A stretch of DNA of 64,000 nt from Tolypothrix sp. PCC 7910 (GCF_011769525.1 NZ_CP050440.1:2357501-2421500); one strand, 5' to 3'. Shown: positions 20,073-28,858, numbered from the stretch's first letter. The notes: generated by a model not told the origin, from the sequence alone. Translations and numbers: made by a program.

Positions 20073-20226
20073 ACCCAGCCCCCATTACCCCCAATCCTCA
20101 TTACCCTCATTTCCCAATCTCTAATCCCCAATCCTCAGTCCCCAGTCCCCAGTCCCCATTACCCCTTATCCCCAGAGGGGGCCCCGAGTTCCCCAATCCC
20201 CAGTCCCCCCATTCCCTATAATCCCT
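20073..20226. repeat. Short tandem repeat array, minus orientation
   Basis: CCCCAATC/CCCCAGTC/CCCCATTA units extend almost to the fni start. The part 20146-20200 is the exact reverse complement of 21370-21424. The array contains a GC-rich core, CCAGAGGGGGCCCCGAG. Confidence 0.88.
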
Positions 20227-21424
20227 GAGACTGTAACAATAGTGATGGCAACAGCTTGGATTATGATCTACCAGTGAACGTTCCTACCAGCATCTCGGCA
20301 CAAACTCAGTCTCGGAAAGCGGAACATATTCGTATTTGTTTAGAAGAAGATGTTCAATGTCACGAAATAACTAGTGGATTGGAACGCTATCGTTTCAGCC
20401 ATTCTTGTTTACCAGAATTAGACCGCAATGATATTGATATCAGTACTAATTTCTTGGGAAAACATCTCGGCGCGCCTCTGCTTATCTCTTCTATGACAGG
20501 GGGAACTGAAGAAGCGGGAATTATTAACCGCCGCTTGGCAGAAGTGGCTCAAGAGTACAAAATTGCTATGGGTGTGGGTTCCCAGCGTGTAGCGGTGGAG
20601 AAACCCCAGGTGGCTGATACTTTTGCGGTTCGCAAGTATGCTCCTGATGTTCTGTTATTGGCAAATTTGGGAGCTGTGCAACTTAATTATAAATATGGTT
20701 TAGCTGAATGTCTGCGCGTCATCGAGATTCTGGAAGCGGATGCTTTGATTTTGCACCTCAATCCCCTACAAGAATGCATTCAACCCAAAGGCGATACGAA
20801 TTTTCGGGGCTTGCTTGACAAGATATGTATATTATGCAATGAACTGCCTGTACCAGTGATAGTTAAGGAAGTAGGTAATGGGATTTCCGCAGTAATGGCA
20901 GAGAAACTGCTAGCGGCGGGAGTTAAGGCGATTGATGTGGCGGGAGCAGGGGGTACCTCTTGGGCTAAAGTGGAAAGCGAACGGGCGGATAATGCTTTGC
21001 AACGTCGTTTAGGCAAGACTTTTGCTGATTGGGGTTTACCAACAGCCGATTGTATTACAGCAATTCGTGCGATCGCACCGGATGTACCATTAATCGCTTC
21101 AGGTGGGTTGCGTCATGGCTTGGATGTGGCAAAAGCGATCGCACTAGGAGCAAATATCGCCGGTTTAGCAATGCCATTTTTGCAAGCAGCAGCTTTATCC
21201 GAAGCCGCAGTGAAGGATTTAGTTGAGGTATTAATTGCCGAAATTACAACAGTTTTATTCTGTACTGGTAACGCAACTTTAGAACAATTAAAGCTTTCTG
21301 GAAGTTTACAACGGATACAATAGTAACCACGTATGTAATACACAGATAAATTTTCAGGGTGAATTGCAAGGGATTGGGGAACTCGGGGCCCCCTCTGGGG
21401 ATAAGGGGTAATGGGGACTGGGGA
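20146..21424. repeat. Perfect 55-bp inverted repeat flanking fni
   Basis: Bases 20146-20200 and 21370-21424 are exact reverse complements over 55 bases, beyond what simple heptamer repeats alone would give, because the non-heptameric GC core (GAACTCGGGGCCCCCTCTGG) is shared. Only fni lies between the arms. Confidence 0.85.
20256..21323 (+). CDS. fni: Type 2 isopentenyl-diphosphate delta-isomerase
   Basis: FMN- and NAD(P)H-dependent enzyme that interconverts isopentenyl and dimethylallyl diphosphate for carotenoids, the chlorophyll phytyl tail and quinones; this type replaces the type 1 isomerase in cyanobacteria. 355 residues, usual length. Seen: [15 protein letters not shown] at the N-terminus, [15 protein letters not shown] (about 80-94), [33 protein letters not shown] and [19 protein letters not shown], the phosphate/FMN-binding loops of the TIM barrel. 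The frame opens at TTG 20256; GTG at 20274 is an alternative start and no ATG fits. The gene lies between inverted repeat copies (20146-20200 and 21370-21424), which may place its promoter inside or next to repeat DNA. Confidence 0.93.
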   Translation: MDYDLPVNVPTSISAQTQSRKAEHIRICLEEDVQCHEITSGLERYRFSHSCLPELDRNDIDISTNFLGKHLGAPLLISSMTGGTEEAGIINRRLAEVAQEYKIAMGVGSQRVAVEKPQVADTFAVRKYAPDVLLLANLGAVQLNYKYGLAECLRVIEILEADALILHLNPLQECIQPKGDTNFRGLLDKICILCNELPVPVIVKEVGNGISAVMAEKLLAAGVKAIDVAGAGGTSWAKVESERADNALQRRLGKTFADWGLPTADCITAIRAIAPDVPLIASGGLRHGLDVAKAIALGANIAGLAMPFLQAAALSEAAVKDLVEVLIAEITTVLFCTGNATLEQLKLSGSLQRIQ

Positions 21425-21533
21425 TTGGAATTGGGTTTCATCCCTTGGTTTTTTCTATATGGGGCTAGCTTAACAAGTTTTGCGTTATTTATAGTTCATC
21501 ATTCATACTTCATACTTCAGCCTTCATACTTCT

Positions 21534-23366
21534 ATGCGTACTTTTTTTCAACAAACCTTTGCCAGCTTGGTTGGCAGCTTATTAGGACTTATTATTTTCA
21601 GTGGTATTGGTGCTACTGGACTATTTTTATTGCTATTTGCAGCTGCTAGTTCTAAAGATACGGGGCCGGAAGTCAAAGAGAAATCTATGATTGTTTTTGA
21701 CTTATCAATGAACATCACCGATGGCGAACCCAAAACTGATGGCTTTATTCAGAAGGTAGTCTCAGGTGTAGAAGAAAACAGAATGGGACTTCGCAGCGTT
21801 TTGGATACTTTAGAAAAGGCGCGACGCGATCCGCGAATTGTCGGTATTTACCTAGATGCAAGCCAGGCTGGAAGTAATGGTGCAGGGTATGCATCCTTAA
21901 AGGAAATTCGCCAAGAATTGCAGAAATTTCGTGCGGCGGGGAAAAAGGTAATAGCCTATGGTAAAGACTGGGAGGAAAAGGATTATTATCTCAGTTCCGT
22001 AGCAGATACCGTTGTCCTGAATCCCTTGGGGATGATGGAAGTTAACGGTTTAAGTTCTCAGCCGATGTTTCTGGCTGGTGCATTAGAGAAATACGGGATT
22101 GGCGTGCAGGTTGTGCGCGTCGGGAAATTTAAAGGCGCAGTTGAACCGTTTATTTTGAAACAACTGAGTCCAGAAAACCGCGAACAAACTCAGAAATTGT
22201 TAGATGATGTTTGGCGAGAATGGCGTAATGCTGTAGGTGCAAGTCGCAAAATCGAACCCCAAAAAGTGCAGGCGATCGCAGATAATCAAGCAGTATTAGA
22301 AGCACCACAAGCGAAGTCTAATGGCTTAGTAGATCGGGTAGCTTATCTTGATGAAGTGGTTAGCGATTTGAAAAAGTTAACCGATAGCGATAAAGATGAT
22401 AAAACTTTCCGCCAAATTAGCCTGAGTGAATACGCCCAAGTTCCTGGTAAATCATTAGGTCTAGAACGCAAATCGAAGAATAAAATTGCTGTAGTCTATG
22501 CAGAAGGCGAGATAGTGGATGGTAAAGGCGGCGATGGCGAAGTTGGAGGCGATCGCTATGCGAAAATATTCAACAAACTCCGCCAAGACGATGATGTCAA
22601 AGCTGTGATTTTGCGGGTTAATAGTCCTGGTGGTAGCGCCACCGCCGCCGAAGTTATGCAACGCGAAGTGCGACTGACTCGCCAAGTCAAACCAGTAGTA
22701 GTTTCTATGGGAGATGTCGCCGCCTCTGGTGGTTACTGGATTGCTAGCGATTCTAACCGGATTTTTGCGGAACCCAATACAATTACAGGTTCCATTGGCG
22801 TATTTGGCTTACTTTTTAACGGACAAAAATTAGCCAATGATCACGGTGTTACCTGGGATTCTGTGAAAACTGGGCGCTATGCAGATAGTCAAACTGTTTC
22901 TCGACCTAAATCGCCTGAAGAGTTAGCACTTTATCAGCGCAGTGTTAACCGCATTTACAATATGTTCCTCAATAAAGTCTCTCAAGGTCGCAAACTCCCA
23001 GGAACCAGAGTAGCAGAGATTGCTCAAGGCAGAGTTTGGTCTGGTACAGCCGCCAAAGAAATTGGTTTAGTCGATGAAATTGGCGGTTTGAGTGCAGCAA
23101 TAGAATATGCAGCCAAACAAGCAAAACTCGGTAAAGATTGGCAAGTCAAAGAATATCCGCAAAATACCAGCTTTGAAGAACGCTTTTTTGGCATATCCAC
23201 CCAAGAAGCGCGCAGTGTTTTAGGAATTCCCAAGGCGCAAGTCCAACAATCCAATCCCCTCACCGCAGAATTTGCCAAACTCCAAGAAGAATTATCAGTT
23301 ATGCAAAAAATGAACGATCCCCAAGGAGTGTACGCACGTTTACCCTTTAACCTCAAAATTGAGTAG
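21534..23366 (+). CDS. sppA: Signal peptide peptidase SppA, 67K type
   Basis: Membrane-bound serine protease that degrades cleaved signal peptides; cyanobacterial SppA proteins are also linked to thylakoid and light acclimation. 610 residues, the long form with two tandem SppA/ClpP-like domains. One N-terminal membrane segment (about 11-37). The catalytic dyad can be read: Lys200 in VGKFKGAVEPF (N-terminal domain) and Ser398 in GDVAASGGYWIA (C-terminal domain), the same arrangement as the Escherichia coli enzyme. ATG start. A 12-bp hairpin (23445-23474) follows the gene. Confidence 0.93.
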   Translation: MRTFFQQTFASLVGSLLGLIIFSGIGATGLFLLLFAAASSKDTGPEVKEKSMIVFDLSMNITDGEPKTDGFIQKVVSGVEENRMGLRSVLDTLEKARRDPRIVGIYLDASQAGSNGAGYASLKEIRQELQKFRAAGKKVIAYGKDWEEKDYYLSSVADTVVLNPLGMMEVNGLSSQPMFLAGALEKYGIGVQVVRVGKFKGAVEPFILKQLSPENREQTQKLLDDVWREWRNAVGASRKIEPQKVQAIADNQAVLEAPQAKSNGLVDRVAYLDEVVSDLKKLTDSDKDDKTFRQISLSEYAQVPGKSLGLERKSKNKIAVVYAEGEIVDGKGGDGEVGGDRYAKIFNKLRQDDDVKAVILRVNSPGGSATAAEVMQREVRLTRQVKPVVVSMGDVAASGGYWIASDSNRIFAEPNTITGSIGVFGLLFNGQKLANDHGVTWDSVKTGRYADSQTVSRPKSPEELALYQRSVNRIYNMFLNKVSQGRKLPGTRVAEIAQGRVWSGTAAKEIGLVDEIGGLSAAIEYAAKQAKLGKDWQVKEYPQNTSFEERFFGISTQEARSVLGIPKAQVQQSNPLTAEFAKLQEELSVMQKMNDPQGVYARLPFNLKIE

Positions 23367-23444
23367 CAACCGAATGGTATGAATTTTGTTGTGGGTAAAA
23401 ATTCAGCAGTAGGTGGAATGCACTTATTCTTTAGCGAGATTTAG

Positions 23445-23474
23445 CTCCCTGACTTTATTGAAAAAGTCAGGGAG
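23445..23474 (+). terminator. Hairpin downstream of sppA
   Basis: CTCCCTGACTTT (23445-23456) pairs perfectly with AAAGTCAGGGAG (23463-23474), 6-base loop. No T-run follows, so it is a terminator-like or mRNA-end-protecting hairpin rather than a textbook intrinsic terminator. Confidence 0.5.
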
Positions 23475-23585
23475 ACGTGCAGAAACTTTTACTTAAGTAA
23501 GTGCTGTTCAAAATTCGTGTCAGTCCACGATTAAATTAGAAGTTGAGGTTAGTGTTAATAGCGCACTTCATGACAATTAGCTTAC

Positions 23586-23715
23586 TCAGGACTTACGCAA
23601 GCAAAATTTGTCATTGCGATTGAAACGTAGTGTAGGGAAGGAATCTCAGAGTTTTTGGCGATTACTTCGCTTTGCTCGTAATGACGTAAAATCGCAGTTA
23701 TTGCGTAAGTCCTGA
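23586..23715. mobile_element. 130-bp MITE-like element
   Basis: Perfect 15-bp terminal inverted repeats TCAGGACTTACGCAA (23586-23600) and TTGCGTAAGTCCTGA (23701-23715) enclose 100 non-coding bases that include further partly complementary sequence (TCATTGCGATT and AATGACGTAAAATCGC). No open frame of transposase size. The ends and size fit a miniature inverted-repeat element mobilised in trans. No clear target duplication was seen. Confidence 0.7.
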
Positions 23716-24086
23716 CTATATAAAGAAGAATAAAATTTACCTCCGCCTGCTCTTTGCTCCCCAGCTAGAAGCTATACGTCGCAGACAAAGAGCAACTGCT
23801 AAATTAACAACTCACTGAGGGGTATTTTGTTGTTGTACTCTTGAACCCTTTTCTGGTAAGTTGTATATCAGTCAATTCTAAGACTTATTCAATAAACGAA
23901 CAGCGATCGCGTACCTGCGCGTCGTATTGTTTTCGCATATTCTCAGAGGTGATATGTAAGGCAAAGAAGTATTTAATAAGGCTTAGACCAGTAGACATGA
24001 TACTCAAGGTTGATGCAAACTCAAGAGTATTTTGAGCATTATAAAAATAAATTTAAATTTAATCTTTTTAATCTTTTGGGGTAAAA

Positions 24087-24290
24087 ATGGTGAGAAAAGC
24101 CGAGTGGAAAACCTTGAGAGAAGAAAGTACCATACTTGCAGCTAAAAATTTTTTAGCTGCAATGGATAATGGTGCGACAACTGAAAAATTACAGTTTATT
24201 GCCAGCGCAGCCGGAGATATTACGCTATTTTGGCATCTGATTGGCAATCCCGAAGAGATTCCTTTAGAAGTCATTGGCAGCGAAATGTAA
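24087..24290 (+). CDS. Small hypothetical protein
   Basis: A 67-residue soluble protein, unrecognised. It has an amphipathic helical N-terminus (KAEWKTLREESTILAAKNF) and an acidic C-terminus. ATG start preceded by GGGGTAAAA, a weak ribosome site. The composition is protein-like and no frame shadow explains it, but independent support is lacking. Confidence 0.45.
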   Translation: MVRKAEWKTLREESTILAAKNFLAAMDNGATTEKLQFIASAAGDITLFWHLIGNPEEIPLEVIGSEM

Positions 24291-24424
24291 ATAGATACGC
24301 TTCTCCTAGATGCAAAAGTGGGATTTTACCTATTGAAGGTGTAGCTTGTTCCGTGTTGAGTGCGATCGCCAACTAAACATTACTCACGGACTTCCAAATA
24401 AAAAAATATACTACCGCTTTTTTG

Positions 24425-24456
24425 GCAAGGGGGCAGGGAGGAGGGAGCAGGGGGAA
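24425..24456. repeat. GGGGCAGGGAG-type low-complexity repeat
   Basis: Purine-rich AGGGGGCAGGGAGGAGGGAG sequence of the same type as at 25096-25142 and 32818-32880; dispersed intergenic repeats that create spurious Gly/Arg-rich frames. Confidence 0.6.
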
Positions 24457-24576
24457 GAAAGAAAATATTCTCTTTCGTAAATTGGATTTATTTTCTAGAA
24501 GTTCCTCAATACGAACAAGCAAGTTTAGTATTTGGCATTTGTCCTTGTTACCCAGTCCCCAAACCTTAACTAAAAT

Positions 24577-24975
24577 TCAGAATTCTTCCAAACCCAGTTT
24601 AAGAAAGCGTTCAATTACTGGATCGACTTCTGATTTAACTTCTATAACTTCTGTACTCGCATCCAGTTCAATAATCTCGATATGATGCTCCACACTTTGT
24701 TCAATGGACTGAAAAAGTGGTTGCATTATTAACTGCGGCTGTGGTTCATCATGTACAGGAATTGATGAAGCAGCAGGTAATAGTAGCAGCCTTGGTGTTT
24801 GGCGTTTAGATTTAGGCTTGAGTTGCCTAATTTGTGCTGTTGCGCCAATTCCCAGCATGGCACCAGCAACAGTATACATAGTAGTTTGATTCAAATATTG
24901 TGCGCCTAAATATCCCAGCCCTATTGCAGATACGGTTGCGGTGATGCTTCCCAGGATGATTTGCTCTTGTTTCAA
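24577..24975 (-). CDS. Hypothetical protein with membrane N-terminus
   Basis: A 132-residue protein with two hydrophobic stretches near the N-terminus (about 7-26 and 33-48; IILGSITATVSAIGLGYLGA and MYTVAGAMLGIGATA), a basic linker with KPKSKRQTPR, and an acidic C-terminal half (VEHHIEIIELDASTEVIEVK). Probably a small membrane-anchored protein with a cytoplasmic tail. No family recognised. Its start is well placed for a single gene between a purine repeat and the dienelactone hydrolase. Confidence 0.6.
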   Translation of the reverse strand: MKQEQIILGSITATVSAIGLGYLGAQYLNQTTMYTVAGAMLGIGATAQIRQLKPKSKRQTPRLLLLPAASSIPVHDEPQPQLIMQPLFQSIEQSVEHHIEIIELDASTEVIEVKSEVDPVIERFLKLGLEEF

Positions 24976-25095
24976 TGTCTTGCCCCTGATTTTTTTGGTA
25001 GTTTTTACTCTCTGGGTAGATGTAAGGTTAATTACAGCGATCGCTGTCGAAACACTACCTTAATTGCAAATAATCCTAGCAGTCAAGCAGTCTTA

Positions 25096-25142
25096 AGGGG
25101 ATGGGGGGAAAGGGGAAGGGGGAAGGGAGAAAGGGGAAAGAG
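25096..25142. repeat. Purine-rich GGGGAAAGGGG repeat
   Basis: GGGGAAAGGGGAAGGGGGAA units lie immediately 3' of the dienelactone hydrolase gene, next to its stop codon. Confidence 0.6.
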
Positions 25143-25144
25143 GG

Positions 25145-25906
25145 TTAATTTACAGTTGCAAATATGTTTTCAAAGAAAGCTGTGATTGCTGACCAAGCGG
25201 AGGTAGCAGCAGCGGAATCATGGCGATAACCGTCGTCACGCATGAAAGTATGTTCTGCTTCGTACAAGAGAACTTGATGCGGGATACCAGCATTTTCCAT
25301 TGCTGTAATTAAAGTGTGGCGATCGCTTTCTGGGATATGAGGGTCAAGGGTGCCAAATACCATCAGCATTTCGCCTGTGATTTCTGCTATGCGTGTGATG
25401 GTATCAGCGACTCCCTGACCTAACTTACCACTGGGAATGCCTGTAGGGTAACAACAAGCTACTGCTTTAATTTCACTTTCAAAGGCGGCGCGAAAGGCTA
25501 AGTGACCACCAATACAAAAGCCGAGAGTGCCGATTTTTCCGGGAGCAACAGCACTGTCAGCTTTCAGAAAATCAATCACAGCACGAGTATCTGCATCATA
25601 AGCTGCGATCGCAGTGCGGCGTGCATTGTCATTACCCCGCATTCTCCCCAAATCATCTGGCTCAATCACGTGACCGATGGCTTCAGTGCGGTGAAAAATT
25701 TCTGGTGCTGCAACTACATAACCAAAACCAGCCAGGTAGTTGACCAAACGAATCATTGCACCACCTAACTGGTAAATATCGCTATAAAATACAATCCCTG
25801 GATAGGTTCCCCTTGGTTTGGGAGATGCGACATAAACGCGCATTAAACTGTCATCGACTCTTAACTCAACATTGCGTTTAACTATCTGCACTTTATATCT
25901 CCACAA
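25145..25906 (-). CDS. Dienelactone hydrolase family protein
   Basis: Alpha/beta hydrolase of the dienelactone hydrolase family, 253 residues. The cysteine nucleophile sits in GTLGFCIGGHLAF (about 128-140), the catalytic aspartate in FGTLDPHIPE and the histidine in YEAEHTFMRDDGY, so all three triad residues are present. The physiological substrate in cyanobacteria is unknown; carboxymethylenebutenolidase activity is the family namesake only. The ATG gives an N-terminus MWRYKVQIVKRN; the GTG codon at V6 is an alternative start. Single gene. Confidence 0.88.
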   Translation of the reverse strand: MWRYKVQIVKRNVELRVDDSLMRVYVASPKPRGTYPGIVFYSDIYQLGGAMIRLVNYLAGFGYVVAAPEIFHRTEAIGHVIEPDDLGRMRGNDNARRTAIAAYDADTRAVIDFLKADSAVAPGKIGTLGFCIGGHLAFRAAFESEIKAVACCYPTGIPSGKLGQGVADTITRIAEITGEMLMVFGTLDPHIPESDRHTLITAMENAGIPHQVLLYEAEHTFMRDDGYRHDSAAATSAWSAITAFFENIFATVN

Positions 25907-26084
25907 TTAAAAATGCCTGGATCAGGCTAATTGTGGCAAATAAATTGCCATGATTTTGTATTCAGGAAACAGCAATAACAGCATGGAAAATTAAGGCAAT
26001 AATAGGGAAAAACTCTGTGATGCTCAAGCTGGTATTTTTATTTGTGATTTTCGCCGTAGATTAATCGCTTAATACTTATATTTT

Positions 26085-26780
26085 ATGATACTTGAGTTTG
26101 TAAAGAATCAATTTCCAGAAACAGCCATTGAGATTGAGAGACTGGAAACACTAGGATTTCATCAGCGTACTCTCAGCTGGCTATTAGCGCTTGACGAAGA
26201 GACAGCACAAACAGCTTGCTGGTTAATGGGAAAAGTCGGCAATGATGATGATGCTGATGCAATGGTTAGTATTCTGTCGAGTCAACGTAGTGAATTATGG
26301 ATGTCTGCTGCAACGGCGCTGAGTCTGATTGCTACTGAAAGACATCTGACTTCTTTATTATCGATTCTGACTAGCAGTCCCCACGCAAATCAGAAAGAAA
26401 GTGCAGCATACGCGCTTTCTTTCCTCACAAAATGCCAAGTAAATTCACAAGTAATTGATGCACTGACTCAAGTAGCTGCTAACAATAGCGAAATTCCCTC
26501 TGTGAGAGCGCAAGCATTAGAAGGACTTGGGAATAAGCTTTTTGAGGAATTACCACCGGATTTATATCAACGTGCTGTGAATGTGATGATTCAATGTTTA
26601 GATGATGCTGAAGCTGAGGTGAGGTTTTGGGCTTGTTTTGCAGTAGGTGCTATCCGTGCAAAAGATGCATTACCTAAACTGCAAGTATTGGCACAGACAG
26701 ATGATGCTATTGTGCCTTTATGGTGGTCAGTAGGTAAAGAAGCAGCAGATGCGATCGCTCTCATCAACGGAGATGAGTAA
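26085..26780 (+). CDS. HEAT-repeat protein
   Basis: A 231-residue helical-repeat protein. Several HEAT-like repeats can be seen: TAQTACWLMGKVGNDDDADA, ELWMSAATALSLIATERHLT, NQKESAAYALSFLTKCQVNS, SVRAQALEGLGNKLFEEL, EVRFWACFAVGAIRAKDALP. These form a superhelical scaffold for protein binding. In cyanobacteria related repeat proteins include phycobilisome lyases, but the conserved lyase positions were not evident, so only a protein-interaction role is claimed. ATG start, monocistronic. Confidence 0.75.
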   Translation: MILEFVKNQFPETAIEIERLETLGFHQRTLSWLLALDEETAQTACWLMGKVGNDDDADAMVSILSSQRSELWMSAATALSLIATERHLTSLLSILTSSPHANQKESAAYALSFLTKCQVNSQVIDALTQVAANNSEIPSVRAQALEGLGNKLFEELPPDLYQRAVNVMIQCLDDAEAEVRFWACFAVGAIRAKDALPKLQVLAQTDDAIVPLWWSVGKEAADAIALINGDE

Positions 26781-26910
26781 TAAACTGTATCTTCACATTT
26801 CAAAATTAGCCATCACAAGCAAAATGATTACCCATAAACAGGGCAATCTTGAATGCATCGCCTTACATTAGACTTCTTGCACGAATACAAAACTTCCGCT
26901 CATCCAAGAG

Positions 26911-26938
26911 CCCCTGCTCCCGAAATTGGGAGCAGGGG
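26911..26938. repeat. 11-bp perfect inverted repeat
   Basis: CCCCTGCTCCC (26911-26921) and GGGAGCAGGGG (26928-26938) pair perfectly around GAAATT. The arms match the GGGAGCAGGGG purine repeat type seen elsewhere in the window. Confidence 0.75.
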
Positions 26939-26968
26939 AGCCGATATCAAAGTCCCTCTCCCACCAGG

Positions 26969-27142
26969 CTACGGTGTACACACAAGTTTGCCTAGAGCGA
27001 GTTTCCAGCCAAAAAAGGTAGACTCAAATTGCTCAAGACCGCGAACCAAAGTAGTAATACCGGGAGGTTTTTGAGACTTGTAGCCAGACCAACCGCCAAG
27101 CCCTTGCATAATCCAAGTAGCCCAAGCCTTACATAATTCGCC
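26969..27142 (-). pseudogene. IS4-type transposase C-terminal remnant
   Basis: Read on the minus strand, 57 codons end at a TAG (26971-26969): the fragment includes KAWATWIMQGLGGWSGYK, KPPGITTLVRGLEQFES and FFGWKLALGKLVCTP. This pattern (LGG-x-KPG-x-T-x-RG-x-L) matches the C-terminal end of IS4-family transposases as I remember them. Nothing of the DDE catalytic core remains; the fragment stops 8 bases short of the DUF305 stop codon. It is a decayed insertion relic. A forward 73-codon frame across it is an artefact. Confidence 0.55.
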
Positions 27143-27149
27143 ATTCCCC

Positions 27150-27833
27150 TCACTTGTTATACCAAGCCTTTCGCCACTGTTTCATTTGGTTAATCTCAGC
27201 ATTTTGTGCTTTGATGATTGCTTGCGCTAATTTCTTCATCTCAGGACGCTTTGTTTTTTGTAAGGCATCTTTAGCCATTGTCACAGCGCCTTCATGATGG
27301 GGAATCATCGCATCAATAAAGCGGAGGTCGAATTCTGTATCAGCTGCGCCTAAGTCCATGCTCATCATCATGGTTTGCATTTGCTCAGATGACATTTCCA
27401 TCATCTGGCTCTTTTGAGCATCATAAGCCATTGGTTTAGCTCCCGCTTTAGGATACCAAGCTGTACGCCAGGTTTTCATCTGGCTAATTTCTTGGTTTTG
27501 CGCTTTGATAATGTCGTCTGCTAGCTTTTTGATTTCCGGGCGTTTTGATTTTTGCTGTGCTTCCTTAGCCATCACAATCGCGCCTTGATGGTGAGCAATC
27601 ATACCATCAATGAAGCGTAAATCATAATTAGCATCGGCTGGGCCTAAATCCATTGCCATGCTGTGATTCATCCCACCACCGTGATGCATCATACCCCCAT
27701 GATCCATCTGATGATTGTTGTTTTGGTTTTGGGCAGTACTTTGGGAACAAGCTGTTACCACGCTACTAGATACAGATGCGATCGCAATTAAGCTTAATGA
27801 AAAAAAACTATTTTTCCAGTTAGAGAATTGCAT
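27150..27833 (-). CDS. Tandem DUF305 lipoprotein, probable copper-binding
   Basis: A 227-residue exported protein. The N-terminus has a hydrophobic signal (about 10-30) ending in VVTAC, a plausible lipobox (Cys at about 29). A Met/His-rich stretch follows (HQMDHGGMMHHGGGMNHSM). Two DUF305 copies come next, each with LRFID(G/A)MI-HH-GA-MAK and ending in QMK-WR-AWY: about 70-130 and 160-225. The related DUF305 protein CopM of Synechocystis binds copper in the periplasm, so a copper buffering or resistance role is likely here. No copRS or copper ATPase gene adjoins. Minus-strand ATG start. Confidence 0.85.
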   Translation of the reverse strand: MQFSNWKNSFFSLSLIAIASVSSSVVTACSQSTAQNQNNNHQMDHGGMMHHGGGMNHSMAMDLGPADANYDLRFIDGMIAHHQGAIVMAKEAQQKSKRPEIKKLADDIIKAQNQEISQMKTWRTAWYPKAGAKPMAYDAQKSQMMEMSSEQMQTMMMSMDLGAADTEFDLRFIDAMIPHHEGAVTMAKDALQKTKRPEMKKLAQAIIKAQNAEINQMKQWRKAWYNK

Positions 27834-28079
27834 AGGAATTATTTCTATGAGTAATTTTGTGTATTACTTATAGTTTGGCAATCAAAAATGAAATTACCAT
27901 GAAATTTGCCTATATTTCAGTACTAAGTAGGCTAATACACCTAAAATTTTTGATGCTGCAGCGCTTGGCGACCAATGAAGGTTTCAAACTAGACACGGTT
28001 TAGTCTCAGTAAAAACACATATCATTCATTTTGACAGAAACAATTAAGCCTTTAATCACCAATCTCTTCTATCCTTATT

Positions 28080-28748
28080 TTAAAAAGAAAAAGCTTGTGC
28101 TGTATTAGTCTCTGGTAGTGATGGACGAAAACAAAGATAAATTAATGGGCCAAATAAAGGCACAAGCGCAACTGCCCAAAAAACCCGCAAGTCATTGATT
28201 CCTCGACGTGCCATGTCATCATCAAATAATGAAGTTAACGGAAATACTAGGCACATCAAGCAAAAGTCTAAACTGATGAGATGAACAAAAGGTTCAGTAA
28301 AGAACTGCTGAATATAATCTTCCCAATTTCCCAAAATTGCAGCATAAGCTAACAGTGCAATCGTACCTAATAGCAAATAAAATCCTGTTGAACGCCGATC
28401 AAGAATTGTCAGCCACTTATCTTTTGCCCCAAAAAATTTTTGATTCGATTCACGGAAAATTAAGTAAGGTAATAGGCAAATTACTCCCGTAAAATTTGAC
28501 CCGATGAAATAGGGCCAAGCGCGAAAGTTTTGCATTCTGCCATCAAAAAACATCAAGCAAGCGTAGATCATGGGCCAAATACCCATAAGCCAGAAAATTG
28601 CTGGGATAATAGCGTTCAGTTTTCCTAATTGGAACGTTAACAGTTTCCACCCTAACGACCATGTATCAGGATTATCTAGTGGAGCTATCCAAATGGTGTA
28701 AGCGACAAATCCTAACCAAATTAGCCAAAGCACAACTTTTCGGGACAT
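28080..28748 (-). CDS. Unknown polytopic membrane protein
   Basis: Hydrophobic protein of 222 residues counted from the preferred ATG at 28748 (MSRKVVLWLIWLGFVAYT). The longer frame to 28787 adds 13 residues encoded by a GGGGATT-type repeat and is unlikely to be real. Six or so membrane segments: about 3-20, 38-60, 75-98, 122-142, 155-175, 190-212. No family name recognised; similar proteins occur in cyanobacteria and plant chloroplast precursors as I recall, but I cannot name one. Divergent from the ArsR gene. Confidence 0.7.
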   Translation of the reverse strand: MSRKVVLWLIWLGFVAYTIWIAPLDNPDTWSLGWKLLTFQLGKLNAIIPAIFWLMGIWPMIYACLMFFDGRMQNFRAWPYFIGSNFTGVICLLPYLIFRESNQKFFGAKDKWLTILDRRSTGFYLLLGTIALLAYAAILGNWEDYIQQFFTEPFVHLISLDFCLMCLVFPLTSLFDDDMARRGINDLRVFWAVALVPLFGPLIYLCFRPSLPETNTAQAFSF

Positions 28749-28858
28749 GGGGGATTGGAGATTGGGGACTGGGAGACAAAAGGACAAGGGGAGAAATTGC
28801 CATGACCAATTACCAATTACCCATTACCTATGCCCCATACCCTCAACCTAACCGCTGA
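28749..28858. repeat. Short repeat block between divergent genes
   Basis: GGGGATTGGAGATTGGGGAC (28749-28769) followed by CCAATTACCAATTACCCATT units (about 28806-28840). Typical intergenic STRR. It lies directly upstream of the minus-strand membrane protein start. Confidence 0.65.

Larger units (their letters stand above)
23367..24086. other. Intergenic region carrying a MITE-like element
   Basis: 720 bases between sppA and a small ORF. It holds the hairpin at 23445-23474 and a 130-bp element with 15-bp terminal inverted repeats at 23586-23715. A 64-codon forward frame at 23841-24035 has no supporting ribosome site or recognisable sequence and was not accepted as a gene. Confidence 0.6.

Noticed and set aside
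23841..24035. 64-codon forward ORF
   Set aside because: No ribosome site, no composition support, no recognised pattern.
26853..27074. 73-codon forward ORF
   Set aside because: Runs antisense over a transposase relic and a palindromic repeat.
28749..28787. Longer N-terminus of the membrane protein at 28080
   Set aside because: The extra 13 residues are encoded by heptamer repeats; ATG at 28748 begins a normal hydrophobic segment.
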